Shown here: positions 27,657-35,755 of the stretch, piece by piece | Position numbering within the stretch: the first letter of the stretch is position 1 | Layout: each line of letters begins with the position of its first letter | Assembly (NCBI RefSeq): GCF_963676935.1 | Contig: NZ_OY781470.1 | Span: forward strand, 2,142,680 to 2,206,679 | DNA: 64,000 bases | Direction of reading: 5' to 3' | DNA from: Halarcobacter sp. | GTDB taxonomy: Bacteria > Campylobacterota > Campylobacteria > Campylobacterales > Arcobacteraceae | The notes under the pieces: generated by a model | The model's database searches: none | Seen by the model: only the letters and a program-made list of their open reading frames with translations | Told to the model about the DNA's origin: nothing | Translations under genes and position numbers: made by a program

Positions 27657-29294
27657 TTATAAATTATAACTTACTAATTTACCTTGTTTTAATTGATATA
27701 TGTTATCTTTAATTTTTCTAAGAAGATTTGCTTTTTCTCTAAAAGCTAAAGTTTGATTATATTGAATAGTTCTTAATTCATTTGTATAAAATTTTAAAAG
27801 TAAAACTAATAACTCATCTTTTAATCTTGAATCATCATATATTTCTAATTTTTCATTTAATAATATACCCATTAATCTGTTATCTTTATTATCAGATAAT
27901 AAAATTTCAAACTCATCTCTGTGAAACTCAAACATTGAAGCATCAATAATATCTAAAACAGAATCTAACCTATCAGGCTTTTCCAATATCGATTTTATAA
28001 TACAAAGTTCTCCAATATCTATTTTTGTTAAATTAGCCTCTTGTTTTCTTACATTATCTGATGATACTTTTATAAGGCTCTCTCTAATATTTAGTTTTTG
28101 TGCAATATATCTTTTATACTCATCTTGATATATCTCTCCTAATGATTTTAAATAATCATTGGCTTCATATAATGCCTTTTGTTTTTGGCTAGGATTATTA
28201 ATATCATATTTTCCAATTATATAATCAATTGCAAAAGGGATAAAAGATGTTGGATTTGCAAAAATTCTATTAAGTTCTTCAACTTTCCCATCTTTTACCA
28301 TATCTGCAGGATCTTTTCCCTCTCCAAAGATCACAACTCCACCTTCAAATTCACTTTGACTTAACATAACTGAAGCTTTAAAAGCTGCATTTAATCCTGC
28401 TTTATCACCATCATATGCAACTATAACTTGTGGTTCTCCACGTCTAAGTAAGGGTAAATGATCCTTAGTAAGTGCTGTTCCAAGTGTGGCCACAGCAGTA
28501 GTAAATCCAGCTTGATGTAACATAATAACATCAAGATATCCTTCTGTTACAATAATTCTATTTCTTTTATAGATACTCTCTTTAGCAATGTTATAACCAT
28601 ATAAAAGTTTTGATTTATTAAAAACTTTTGTTTGTGGTGAATTTACATATTTTGCATTATGCCCTGTTATGGTTCTACCACCAAATCCAACTATTTTTCC
28701 ACTAATTGAATATATAGGGAAAGTGATTCTTTCTATAAACCTAGAATATAAACCATTATGTCCTGTATCTATTAAACCTAACTCTTTTGCATCTGCCAAA
28801 TTAAAATAATTGTTTTTTAAAAAATTAATCGTGTCATGAGATGAAGGGGCATATCCAATCTCAAATTTTTCAATAGAAAATTCTGAAATCCCTCTACTAA
28901 TCATATAATCTTTTGCAACTTTATTGTTTACGAAAAGTTTTTGATAAAACTTATTAACCTCTTCTATAACTTTAAAATCTTGTTTTTTTTGATTGTTATT
29001 ATTATCATATTGAAGAGTAACATTATACATAGAAGCTAGTTTTTCTATAGCTTCTGGGTAAGAGAGTTTTTCATACTCCATTACAAACTTAATTGAATCT
29101 CCACCTGCACCACATCCAAAGCAATGATAGATTTGTTTTTGTGGGCTTACCACAAATGAAGGAGTATCTTCTCCATGGAAAGGGCAACACGCTTTAAAAT
29201 TTGCACCACTTTTTTTTAGTTCAAGAGATTGAGAAATGACATCAACTATGTCAAGGTGGTTTTTAAGATTTTCAATAGAGTCTTTTGTTATCAT
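27657..29294 (-). CDS. dnaG: DNA primase DnaG
   Basis: Synthesises RNA primers at the replication fork. The N-terminal CHC2 zinc finger shows CCPFHGEDTPSF and YHCFGCGAGG. The catalytic core has the TOPRIM motifs VTEGYLDVIMLHQAGF and AYDGDKAGLNAAF. The C-terminal helicase-binding part is short, as in Campylobacterota. I start at 29294 (MITKDSIENLK), which matches family N-termini; an upstream in-frame ATG at 29330 would add 12 non-homologous residues. No clear RBS is visible for either start. Confidence 0.96.
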   Translation of the reverse strand: MITKDSIENLKNHLDIVDVISQSLELKKSGANFKACCPFHGEDTPSFVVSPQKQIYHCFGCGAGGDSIKFVMEYEKLSYPEAIEKLASMYNVTLQYDNNNNQKKQDFKVIEEVNKFYQKLFVNNKVAKDYMISRGISEFSIEKFEIGYAPSSHDTINFLKNNYFNLADAKELGLIDTGHNGLYSRFIERITFPIYSISGKIVGFGGRTITGHNAKYVNSPQTKVFNKSKLLYGYNIAKESIYKRNRIIVTEGYLDVIMLHQAGFTTAVATLGTALTKDHLPLLRRGEPQVIVAYDGDKAGLNAAFKASVMLSQSEFEGGVVIFGEGKDPADMVKDGKVEELNRIFANPTSFIPFAIDYIIGKYDINNPSQKQKALYEANDYLKSLGEIYQDEYKRYIAQKLNIRESLIKVSSDNVRKQEANLTKIDIGELCIIKSILEKPDRLDSVLDIIDASMFEFHRDEFEILLSDNKDNRLMGILLNEKLEIYDDSRLKDELLVLLLKFYTNELRTIQYNQTLAFREKANLLRKIKDNIYQLKQGKLVSYNL

Positions 29295-29409
29295 TTGGGG
29301 ATTATACCAAATATATACAGAAACTATCACTTAAATCCAAAATTTTTATTTAGTATCTATTTAATTTATGTTATATTATCTTCTTAAAATAAAATAGATA
29401 AGGTTTTAA

Positions 29410-30459
29410 TTGGACAGTTTAGTCTTAGAGTATAGAGATCCATTATTCGGTATTATTGTTTTTTTTACTCTTATTTTTATTATTTCATTTCTTACTTATT
29501 CATTCTCTTTATATAAAGAGAAAAAAGCAAGAAAAGATTATAGGAAACTCTTAAGAAGATTTGAAATAGGTAAATTAAAAGAAGAAGACTATGTGCATCT
29601 ATATAAAACATATAATCTACCTTTTGACTCAATTATTCTCTTAGCTTCAACTTTTGTTCACAAGGGAAATTACACTAAAGCAATATCTGTTTACCTAACA
29701 CTTTTAGAGCATGTAACAGATAGAGTTAAAAAAGAGGAACTTCTTGAACTTTTAGGTAGTACCTATTTTAAAAGTGGATTTATGCAAAGAGCTAAAGAGA
29801 TATTTTTGAGAATTTTAAAATTTTCTCCAAGAAATATAAATGCGTTAAACTATCTTTTAATTATAAATGAAAAACTAAAAGATTATCAAAGTGCACAAGA
29901 GACTATTGAATGTTTAGAAGAAGTTGGGGTAGATATTAAAAAAGATAAAATTTATATTGATACTTTAACTATTATAAACGACCCTATAGAGTCTTTTGAA
30001 AAGAAAAGTGAAAAGCTTTACGAAATTTTTAAAGAAAATCCAGAAATACAAAGATTGATTGTCCAATTTTACTTACAATACAATAAAAAGTTCTTTTGGG
30101 AACATTTAAATGAATTTGATTTTAAAAAACTTATTGATTTGATGTGGTATTTAAACTTTGATGACCTTGATTTTGATAAAATATCACAAAATAAAATTTT
30201 AAATGAACTATACAATGCAAAAGGTTATTTAAAAACAATTAAACATAGTAATGATTTTGTATTTGATATTTTAATTGCGTTAAATAACCATGAACATAAA
30301 ATCCCTGCAACTATAGATTTTGAGTTTATGTGTAGTTCATGTAAACAAATACATCCTATTTTTGATTCAAGATGTCCACATTGCCATTCTATTTTAACAT
30401 TAAATGTAAAACACAATTTAGTAAAGAGTTTAAATGAAACAAATCAATCTCTACAGTGA
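29410..30459 (+). CDS. Membrane-anchored TPR protein with C-terminal zinc ribbon (LapB-like architecture)
   Basis: A 349-aa protein with one N-terminal transmembrane helix (about 12-33, FGIIVFFTLIFIISFLTYSF) and several TPR-like repeats (about 60-180; for example AISVYLTLLEHVTDRVKKEEL and AKEIFLRILKFSPRNINALN). A C-terminal zinc-ribbon follows, with two CxxC pairs (CSSC and CPHC, about 310-330). This order matches E. coli LapB/YciM, the regulator of LPS synthesis, but the sequence is too divergent to assign that role. The start is TTG, with AAGG six bases upstream. It overlaps rnhA by 26 bases and is divergent from dnaG. Confidence 0.7.
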   Translation: MDSLVLEYRDPLFGIIVFFTLIFIISFLTYSFSLYKEKKARKDYRKLLRRFEIGKLKEEDYVHLYKTYNLPFDSIILLASTFVHKGNYTKAISVYLTLLEHVTDRVKKEELLELLGSTYFKSGFMQRAKEIFLRILKFSPRNINALNYLLIINEKLKDYQSAQETIECLEEVGVDIKKDKIYIDTLTIINDPIESFEKKSEKLYEIFKENPEIQRLIVQFYLQYNKKFFWEHLNEFDFKKLIDLMWYLNFDDLDFDKISQNKILNELYNAKGYLKTIKHSNDFVFDILIALNNHEHKIPATIDFEFMCSSCKQIHPIFDSRCPHCHSILTLNVKHNLVKSLNETNQSLQ

Positions 30460-30874
30460 TGGTTCATCTTTAGGGAATCCAGGCCCTGGTGGTTGGGGAA
30501 CAATATTAGAATATAATGGCAAAGAAAAAGAGCTTAGTGGTGGTCAACTAGATACTACTAATAATCAAATGGAATTAAAAGGTGTTATAGAAGGATTAAA
30601 AGCTTTAAAAGAACCCTGCGAAGTATTTATTGTTTCTGATTCAAGTTATGTTGTAAAAGGAATAAACGAATGGTTAGAGGGTTGGGTTAGAAACAATTGG
30701 AGAAATGCTTCAAAAAAACCTGTAAAAAATGTTGAACTTTGGCAAGAGTATTTAGAGGTTTCAAAACCACATAAAGTATATGCAAAGTGGGTTAAAGGTC
30801 ATGCTGGGCATGAACATAATGAAAGATGTGATATACTTGCGCGTACATTTGCAGAAAAATTAAAAGAGGAATAA
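30434..30874 (+). CDS. rnhA: Ribonuclease HI
   Basis: Cleaves RNA in RNA-DNA hybrids, including Okazaki primers. The catalytic carboxylates are visible in LYSDGSSLGNPGPGGW (Asp), NNQMELKGVIEGL (Glu), VSDSSYVVKGINEWL (Asp) and NERCDILAR (Asp), with the His of KGHAGHEHNERC. The 146-aa length is typical. The gene begins inside the end of the TPR gene and is followed by rnc 3 bases later. Confidence 0.97.
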   Translation: MKQINLYSDGSSLGNPGPGGWGTILEYNGKEKELSGGQLDTTNNQMELKGVIEGLKALKEPCEVFIVSDSSYVVKGINEWLEGWVRNNWRNASKKPVKNVELWQEYLEVSKPHKVYAKWVKGHAGHEHNERCDILARTFAEKLKEE

Positions 30875-30877
30875 AAA

Positions 30878-31549
30878 ATGACAGACTATTCAAAATTAGA
30901 AAAGTGTTTGGCTTATCAGTTTAAAAACAAAGATCTGATAATCGAAGCACTTACCCATAAAAGTTATAAGAAACCTTATAACAATGAGAGGTTAGAGTTT
31001 TTAGGTGATGCTGTACTTAATTTAATTGTGGGAGAGTATCTTTTCAAAAAATTTCCAAACTCAAATGAAGGAGATTTATCTAAAATCAGAGCTAGTTTAG
31101 TAAATGAAACAGGATTTACAAAACTTGCAAATGATATAAAATTGGGTGAATATATCTTTATTTCAAATGCTGAAGAAAGAAACAAAGGAAGAAGTAAGGC
31201 TTCTATTCTTTCAGATGCTTTTGAAGCTATAATGGGTGCTATATATTTAGAATCAGGTTTAGAGGTTTTAAAGCCAATTATTTTAAAACTTTTAGAAAAC
31301 TCATATGATAAAATCAATTTAGATGTATTATTTAGTGATTATAAAACTGCTTTACAAGAGATTACACAAGCTGAGTTTGGAACAATACCTGAGTATAAAA
31401 TTGAGGGTTCATATGGACCTGACCATAAAAAAGAGTTTGAAGTATCAATTTGGATTGATGGAAAAACATATGGTAAAGCTATAGGCAAAAGTAAAAAACT
31501 TGCGCAACAAGCAGTTGCAAAAATCGCTATTGATAAGTTGAAAGGATAA
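30878..31549 (+). CDS. rnc: Ribonuclease III
   Basis: Double-strand-specific endonuclease for rRNA and mRNA processing. The catalytic signature [20 protein letters not shown] is near residue 40 and the second metal-site segment is [14 protein letters not shown]. The C-terminal dsRNA-binding domain (about 150-223) shows [11 protein letters not shown] and [16 protein letters not shown]. It lies between rnhA and aroC with single-digit gaps, as in Campylobacter. Confidence 0.97.
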   Translation: MTDYSKLEKCLAYQFKNKDLIIEALTHKSYKKPYNNERLEFLGDAVLNLIVGEYLFKKFPNSNEGDLSKIRASLVNETGFTKLANDIKLGEYIFISNAEERNKGRSKASILSDAFEAIMGAIYLESGLEVLKPIILKLLENSYDKINLDVLFSDYKTALQEITQAEFGTIPEYKIEGSYGPDHKKEFEVSIWIDGKTYGKAIGKSKKLAQQAVAKIAIDKLKG

Positions 31550-31554
31550 GATTA

Positions 31555-32628
31555 ATGAATAGCTTTGGAGAAAAATTTAGATTTACTACCTTTGGGGAAA
31601 GCCATGGAAAAGCATTAGGTTGTATTGTTGATGGCGTACCAGCAGGAATAAAAATAGATGAATCATTTATCCAAGAAGAGATGGACAGAAGAAAGCCAGG
31701 GAAAAATGCTTATGCCACAGCTAGAAGTGAAGGCGATAGAGTTGAAATCTTAAGTGGTATTTTTGAAGGACAAACAACAGGAACACCTATATCTATGGTT
31801 ATATTTAATGAAAATCAAAAAAGTAAAGATTATACAAATGTAAAAGACTTATTTAGACCAGGTCATGCTGACTTTACATATTTTCATAAATATGGAATTA
31901 GAGACTATAGAGGTGGAGGAAGAAGTAGTGCTAGAGAAACAGCAGCAAGAGTTGCAGCTGGAGCTATTGCCAAACTTTTATTAAAAGAATTAGATATCAA
32001 AGTTCAAAGTGGTATTTGTGAAGTTGATGGAATAAAGGCAAGTAAAACAGATTTTGATTTTGCAAAAAACTCTGAAATTTTTTCTCTAGATAAAGATAAA
32101 GAGGATTTCCAAAAAGAGGCTATTTTAAATGCAAAAAAAGAACACAACTCTGTAGGTGGTGTTGCACTAGTAAATGTACAAAACTGTCCTGTTGGGCTTG
32201 GAGAACCACTTTATTTTAAACTTGATTCTCAAATTGCAAATGCAATGATGGGTATTAATGCTGTAAAAGGTGTAGAGATTGGTGATGGTTTTGAAAGCTC
32301 AAATAAAAAAGGTCTTGAAAATAATGACGAAATAAGAGCTAATGGATTTAAAACAAACCATAGTGGTGGAATACTTGGTGGTATTAGTAATGGAGAAGAT
32401 ATTAATGTAAAAATCTATTTTAAACCAACACCATCAATATTTTTAAAACAAGAAACAATTGATATAAACAATAATGAAGTTGATTGTGAACTAAAAGGTA
32501 GACACGACCCTTGTGTTGCAATTAGAGGAAGTGTAGTTGCTGAATCTATGATGGCACTAGTACTTGCAGATATGTTACTTCTTAATATGAGTAGCAAAGT
32601 TGAAAATATAAAAAAAGTTTACAACTAA
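31555..32628 (+). CDS. aroC: Chorismate synthase
   Basis: Last step of the shikimate pathway: converts EPSP to chorismate with reduced FMN. The three family signatures are present: [18 protein letters not shown], then [20 protein letters not shown] followed by [15 protein letters not shown], and [17 protein letters not shown] near the C-terminus. The 357-aa length is normal. It is followed by an intrinsic terminator that ends the rnhA-rnc-aroC operon. Confidence 0.98.
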   Translation: MNSFGEKFRFTTFGESHGKALGCIVDGVPAGIKIDESFIQEEMDRRKPGKNAYATARSEGDRVEILSGIFEGQTTGTPISMVIFNENQKSKDYTNVKDLFRPGHADFTYFHKYGIRDYRGGGRSSARETAARVAAGAIAKLLLKELDIKVQSGICEVDGIKASKTDFDFAKNSEIFSLDKDKEDFQKEAILNAKKEHNSVGGVALVNVQNCPVGLGEPLYFKLDSQIANAMMGINAVKGVEIGDGFESSNKKGLENNDEIRANGFKTNHSGGILGGISNGEDINVKIYFKPTPSIFLKQETIDINNNEVDCELKGRHDPCVAIRGSVVAESMMALVLADMLLLNMSSKVENIKKVYN

Positions 32629-32705
32629 AATAATATTTTACTCAGATTAAAGAGTTTTTTTGTAATAATCAACTTTCCTTTACTTTGGTCAAGTTGAAAG
32701 GGAAC

Positions 32706-32732
32706 AAGCGAGGCTTTTGCTTCGCTTTTTTT
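32706..32732 (+). terminator. Intrinsic terminator after aroC
   Basis: A 9-bp stem (AAGCGAGGC with GCTTCGCTT, one G-U pair) and a TTTT loop, then a T run to 32732. It ends the aroC transcript. It also shows that a TTG at 32717 cannot be the start of the next gene, since it lies inside the stem-loop. Confidence 0.85.
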
Positions 32733-32764
32733 ATTTCTACCATAAAATTAATAAGGTAAATATA

Positions 32765-33094
32765 TTGTATTTAGATTTGTTAATCTTTTTTCTAGCTTCT
32801 ATTTTCGAAATAATAGGATGTTTTAGCTTTTGGGCTATTTTTAAACTTCAAAAATCTTTATATTTTTTACTTCCTGGATTCATCTCACTATTTTTATTTG
32901 CATATTTATTAACGAAAGTTAATTTAGAATTTGCAGGAAGAGCATATGCTATATATGGTGGAGTTTATATAATATCTTCTTTACTTTGGTTGTATTTTAT
33001 TGAAAAACAAAGTTTTAATAAATGGGATATTTTAGGTTCATTAATAATCTTTCTTGGCATTTCTATTATCTTATTGGGAAATCAAAAAACTTAA
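32765..33094 (+). CDS. UPF0060 (YnfA) family small membrane protein
   Basis: A 109-aa protein with four predicted transmembrane helices. Family motifs are the N-terminal LASIFEIIGCFSFWAIFKL, then GRAYAIYGGVYIISSLLWLY and the C-terminal KWDILGSLIIFLGISIIL. The family belongs to the drug/metabolite transporter superfamily and the substrate is unknown. I choose the TTG at 32765 (RBS AAGG 8 bases upstream), because it gives the normal family length and lies beyond the aroC terminator. Confidence 0.82.
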   Translation: MYLDLLIFFLASIFEIIGCFSFWAIFKLQKSLYFLLPGFISLFLFAYLLTKVNLEFAGRAYAIYGGVYIISSLLWLYFIEKQSFNKWDILGSLIIFLGISIILLGNQKT

Positions 33095-33126
33095 AATCTT
33101 ATTTATTTTATTTTTATTCAATTTTA

Positions 33127-33150
33127 TATACTATATAGGGGTATACTATA
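33127..33150 (+). promoter_or_regulatory. Putative CsoR/RcnR-type operator with G-tract
   Basis: TATACTATA occurs twice (33127-33135 and 33142-33150) around a TAGGGG tract. The block sits directly upstream of the RBS of the DUF156 regulator gene. CsoR/RcnR/FrmR-family operators typically combine a short G- or C-tract with flanking A/T-rich inverted sequence, and TATACT could double as a -10 box. Autoregulation is inferred. Confidence 0.45.
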
Positions 33151-33161
33151 AAGGAATAAAA

Positions 33162-33461
33162 ATGGCATATTGTTGTGATGTAGAACGAAAAAAACTTCAA
33201 AATAGGATTAACCGAATATCGGGTCAAGTAAATTCTTTAAAGAATAAATTTAATGATGAATCCTTTCATTTAGATAGTGACCCTTATGAGACAATTAGGC
33301 AACTTACTGCCATAAAAGGTGCTGTTAATGGAATGATTACTTCATATATTGAACACTATGCAAAAGGTCATATGATTAACAAAGTTAGAAATGGAAGTGA
33401 TATTGAAGCAGAAGCTCAAATAGATAATCTATTAGAGATAATAAAAGTATATGGAAAATAA
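33162..33461 (+). CDS. CsoR/RcnR (DUF156)-family metal-sensing repressor, DmeR-like
   Basis: A 99-aa all-helical repressor. KKLQNRINRISGQVNSLK is the family N-terminal helix and IRQLTAIKGAVNGMITSYIEHY the second. The Cys that usually begins helix 2 in this family is missing (SDPYETI here); instead there is a Cys pair at residues 4-5 (MAYCCDVERKK) and a His in IEHY. The metal site is therefore unusual. The gene overlaps or abuts a His-rich CDF transporter, the DmeRF arrangement for Co/Ni efflux. The start at 33162 has RBS AAAGGA. Confidence 0.85.
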   Translation: MAYCCDVERKKLQNRINRISGQVNSLKNKFNDESFHLDSDPYETIRQLTAIKGAVNGMITSYIEHYAKGHMINKVRNGSDIEAEAQIDNLLEIIKVYGK

Positions 33462-33462
33462 T

Positions 33463-34404
33463 ATGGAAACTTGCAAATTTGGATTAAATGAACATAAACC
33501 TTATCTAGGTGATACTCATCATCACGATCACGATGAACATCATCATGACAATGGGCATTCCCATGACCATAGAAAAGCTGATAAAAAAGTTTTGAAATGG
33601 GCGTTATCAATAACATTAATTACTATGTTTACTGAATTTTTTTATGGTTTTTTATCAAATTCTTTAGCTTTGATTTCCGATGCAATTCATATGTTTACCC
33701 ATTCTTTTGCTTTAATTATCTCTTTAGTAGCTATTATAATTGCAAATAAAAAAGCACCTATTGAAAAAACATTTGGATACTATAGAATTGAAGTTTTAGC
33801 TGCATTTATAAATGGAATTACAATTATATTATCAATATTTTGGATTTTATATGAAGCTGTTGAAAGATTTTTTAATCCACAAACAATAGATATAAAAATG
33901 GCAATGATAGTTGCAACTATAGGATTAATTGTTAATATTATCACTGGTGTAATTTTAATGCAAGGGGATAAAGAAAATATAAATCTAAAATCAGCATTTG
34001 TACATATGCTTAGTGATGCTTTATCATCTGTTGCAATTATTATTGGATATATTGTGATACATTTTACTTCATGGTATTTTATAGATGTTATTTTAGCAAT
34101 TTTAGTTGCGCTAGTAATTGGTAAATGGGCAAAAGATATTTTAAAAAATTCTATTAATACTTTAATGGAAGGTTCACCTGTTGATTTAAAGGAAATAAAA
34201 AGTTTTATTGAAAAACATGAAGAGGTTATAGAATTACATGATATACATATTTGGGAAATAACGCAAGATATGTATAATATGACTGCTCACGTAAAAATTG
34301 ATAAAAACTCTTTTGATAAATATGAAAAGATATTACATGAAATAAACCATGATTTAAAAGAAAAATTTAAAATAGTACATACAACTTTTCAATTTGAATG
34401 GTAA
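33463..34404 (+). CDS. CDF-family divalent metal efflux transporter, DmeF-like
   Basis: Inner-membrane cation diffusion facilitator, about 313 aa. The N-terminus is His/Asp-rich (GDTHHHDHDEHHHDNGHSHD), a metal-binding segment seen in DmeF and other Co/Ni/Zn exporters. Six helices follow, with the transport-site motif LISDAIHMFTHSFAL in TM2 and HMLSDALSSVAIIIG in TM5. The C-terminal cytoplasmic domain has ELHDIHIWEI and MTAHVKID. An alternative ATG at 33451 would overlap the repressor gene by 11 bases. Substrate Co/Ni/Zn cannot be resolved from sequence alone. Confidence 0.87.
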   Translation: METCKFGLNEHKPYLGDTHHHDHDEHHHDNGHSHDHRKADKKVLKWALSITLITMFTEFFYGFLSNSLALISDAIHMFTHSFALIISLVAIIIANKKAPIEKTFGYYRIEVLAAFINGITIILSIFWILYEAVERFFNPQTIDIKMAMIVATIGLIVNIITGVILMQGDKENINLKSAFVHMLSDALSSVAIIIGYIVIHFTSWYFIDVILAILVALVIGKWAKDILKNSINTLMEGSPVDLKEIKSFIEKHEEVIELHDIHIWEITQDMYNMTAHVKIDKNSFDKYEKILHEINHDLKEKFKIVHTTFQFEW

Positions 34405-34409
34405 ATATA

Positions 34410-34432
34410 TAAAGAGAGAAGTTCTCTCTTTA
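34410..34432. terminator. Hairpin between convergent dmeF-like and NifX-like genes
   Basis: A 9-bp stem TAAAGAGAG / CTCTCTTTA with loop AAGTT lies 6 bases after the transporter stop. The U-run is poor on both strands, so it is at best a weak bidirectional terminator. Confidence 0.5.
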
Positions 34433-34451
34433 TAAAGAAAACTAATATTTA

Positions 34452-34790
34452 TTATGCTACTTTTACTAATTTATCTTGTATAAAATCACTAAAAACACTT
34501 AATATTATCTCATCTTTTTTTACATTATAAACAGATACACCACATTTTGATAACTCTTCGAGTGGCAATCTTTTTTCATCATGAGATACTAATACATCAA
34601 AATGTTTTGTTTTACAATATTTGCAAAAACCTTCTAAATTATCATAAAATGGATTTTTAATAATATCTATACCATCGATATTCTGACCTTTACAGTGTAA
34701 TACTGTAAGATAATTAGCATGATAAAAACTATTTTCAACTTTTGAAATATAGCTTAATTTTTCTTGTGTAGGAAATACAACTTTAGTCAT
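34452..34790 (-). CDS. NifX/NifB-C-terminal-like protein (dinitrogenase FeMo-cofactor family)
   Basis: A 112-aa single-domain protein of the NifX/NafY/orange-protein type. KVVFPTQEKLSYISKVENSF matches the start of the fold, and ELSKCGVSVYNVKKDEIILS the end. It has two spaced cysteines in FCKYCKTKHFD, which could bind a metal or cluster. No nif genes are present in the window. In other bacteria such small proteins accompany a DUF134 regulator, as here (divergent, 35143). Expression appears to be controlled by the structured leader at 34796-34912. Confidence 0.65.
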   Translation of the reverse strand: MTKVVFPTQEKLSYISKVENSFYHANYLTVLHCKGQNIDGIDIIKNPFYDNLEGFCKYCKTKHFDVLVSHDEKRLPLEELSKCGVSVYNVKKDEIILSVFSDFIQDKLVKVA

Positions 34791-34795
34791 ATTCT

Positions 34796-34912
34796 CTCCT
34801 TGTAGGAATTAAAAAAAGGAGTTTAAAACATCAAGTTTTTATCAGGATGAGTGAAAAAAAGTAATGACTAGGGAAAAGACAATTATGTGTTATCCTAACA
34901 AAACTGATGTTT
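34796..34912 (-). promoter_or_regulatory. Structured leader RNA of the NifX-like gene (riboswitch candidate)
   Basis: On the minus strand AAACATCA-GTTTT (34912-34900) pairs with AAAAC-T-TGATGTTT (34839-34826), a 13-bp closing stem with one bulge. Inside it, TTAGGAT (34898-34892) pairs with ATCCTGA (34848-34842), 7 bp including a G-U pair, around a loop of about 43 bases. Immediately after, CTCCTT (34821-34816) is complementary to the Shine-Dalgarno AAGGAG (34801-34796). The layout, closing stem then SD-masking hairpin then start codon, is that of a translational switch. No known riboswitch class is recognised. Confidence 0.45.
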
Positions 34913-35045
34913 AAAAATATATTCCATTAAAGCTTATATTTATATACTATTTGTACAATAACGGAAACCAAAAAGGTTACCATGAGAGAAGATCACAAAT
35001 TTTATATTGTACTAAATATATTAAGTCAAACTAAATACTGCTTAG

Positions 35046-35085
35046 TGAACATATGACAGAATTGTATCACTTTTTTGAACATATG
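35046..35085 (+). repeat. Two TGAACATATG direct repeats, 30 bp apart
   Basis: TGAACATATG occurs at 35046-35055 and 35076-35085; both continue as (A/T)CA, and ACATATGT in the second is itself palindromic. The 30-bp offset is about three helical turns. They lie 58-97 bases upstream of the DUF134 regulator gene. The rest of the 34913-35142 gap holds AT-rich sequence with an imperfect inverted repeat (GGAAACC at 34963, GGTTACC at 34975). I infer an operator for this divergent region. Confidence 0.45.
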
Positions 35086-35142
35086 TCAAGTATTATTCAA
35101 TTAATCTATGGTAAAATTGAAATTATTAAATAAGGTATTTAT

Positions 35143-35733
35143 ATGGCAAGAGAAAAACTACAAAGAAAGTTAGAATTAAAGCCTGTATCAAAATATTTTG
35201 GCCCTAAAGATATAAAGGCAAAACAAGATGTAATACTGTTACATGAAGAGTTAGAAGCAATACATTTAATGGATTCTTTTTGTATGTATCAAGAAGATGC
35301 TGCAAAAAAAATGAATGTTTCTAGAGCTACATTTGCAAGAATTATAAAAAGTGCTAGAAAAAAAATATCTCTAGCTCTAATTACAGGAAGTAACATTAAA
35401 GTTCATGAGATTAAAAATGAATTTCATGTTGCGGTATGTTCAAATAGTAATACTGAACTTGAATATGCTGGTCCAGAAGCAAAATATGTTTGGATATTTT
35501 TTATTAAAGATTATAAGCTAAAGTCTGCAAATTGTATAGCAAACCCTGCATACAACAATGAAGATGATGCTCCATGTAATGTCTTACCTGACATTTTATA
35601 TGATTTTACAGTAAATTATTTTTTAATAGAAGATATCGATTACGATTTAAAAATCTCTTTAATTGCAAAAGGTATTTATCCTATCTTACAAGAAGAAGTT
35701 ACACAAGATGGCCTTGTAGGGATTTTTCAATAG
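35143..35733 (+). CDS. DUF134-family DNA-binding regulator with C-terminal NifX-like domain
   Basis: A 196-aa protein. The DUF134 part (about 1-90) shows VILLHEELEAIHLMDSFCMY and a helix-turn-helix YQEDAAKKMNVSRATFARII. Residues about 92-196 are unusual: EIKNEFHVAVCSNSNTELEY, GPEAKYVWIFFIKDYKL and ISLIAKGIYPILQEEV follow the strand/helix pattern of the dinitrogenase FeMo-cofactor (NifX-like) fold. It may therefore sense the same ligand as the divergent NifX-like protein. It has RBS AAGG and a strong terminator behind it. Confidence 0.75.
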   Translation: MAREKLQRKLELKPVSKYFGPKDIKAKQDVILLHEELEAIHLMDSFCMYQEDAAKKMNVSRATFARIIKSARKKISLALITGSNIKVHEIKNEFHVAVCSNSNTELEYAGPEAKYVWIFFIKDYKLKSANCIANPAYNNEDDAPCNVLPDILYDFTVNYFLIEDIDYDLKISLIAKGIYPILQEEVTQDGLVGIFQ

Positions 35734-35755
35734 AAGCTATAAAAGCTTCTATTTT
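35731..35755 (+). terminator. Terminator after the DUF134 gene
   Basis: Perfect 8-bp stem TAGAAGCT / AGCTTCTA with a 5-base loop, beginning at the stop codon and followed by TTTT. The convergent htpX gene ends at 35754, so the hairpin may serve both genes. Confidence 0.75.

Noticed and set aside
32717-32764. Upstream TTG start extending the UPF0060 protein by 16 residues
   Set aside because: The codon lies inside the aroC terminator stem-loop, and the extension exceeds the normal family length.
34452-34790. Nitrogen-fixation function for the NifX-like gene
   Set aside because: No nifHDK, nifB or nifEN genes are in the window, and the NifX fold is shared by many non-nitrogenase proteins.
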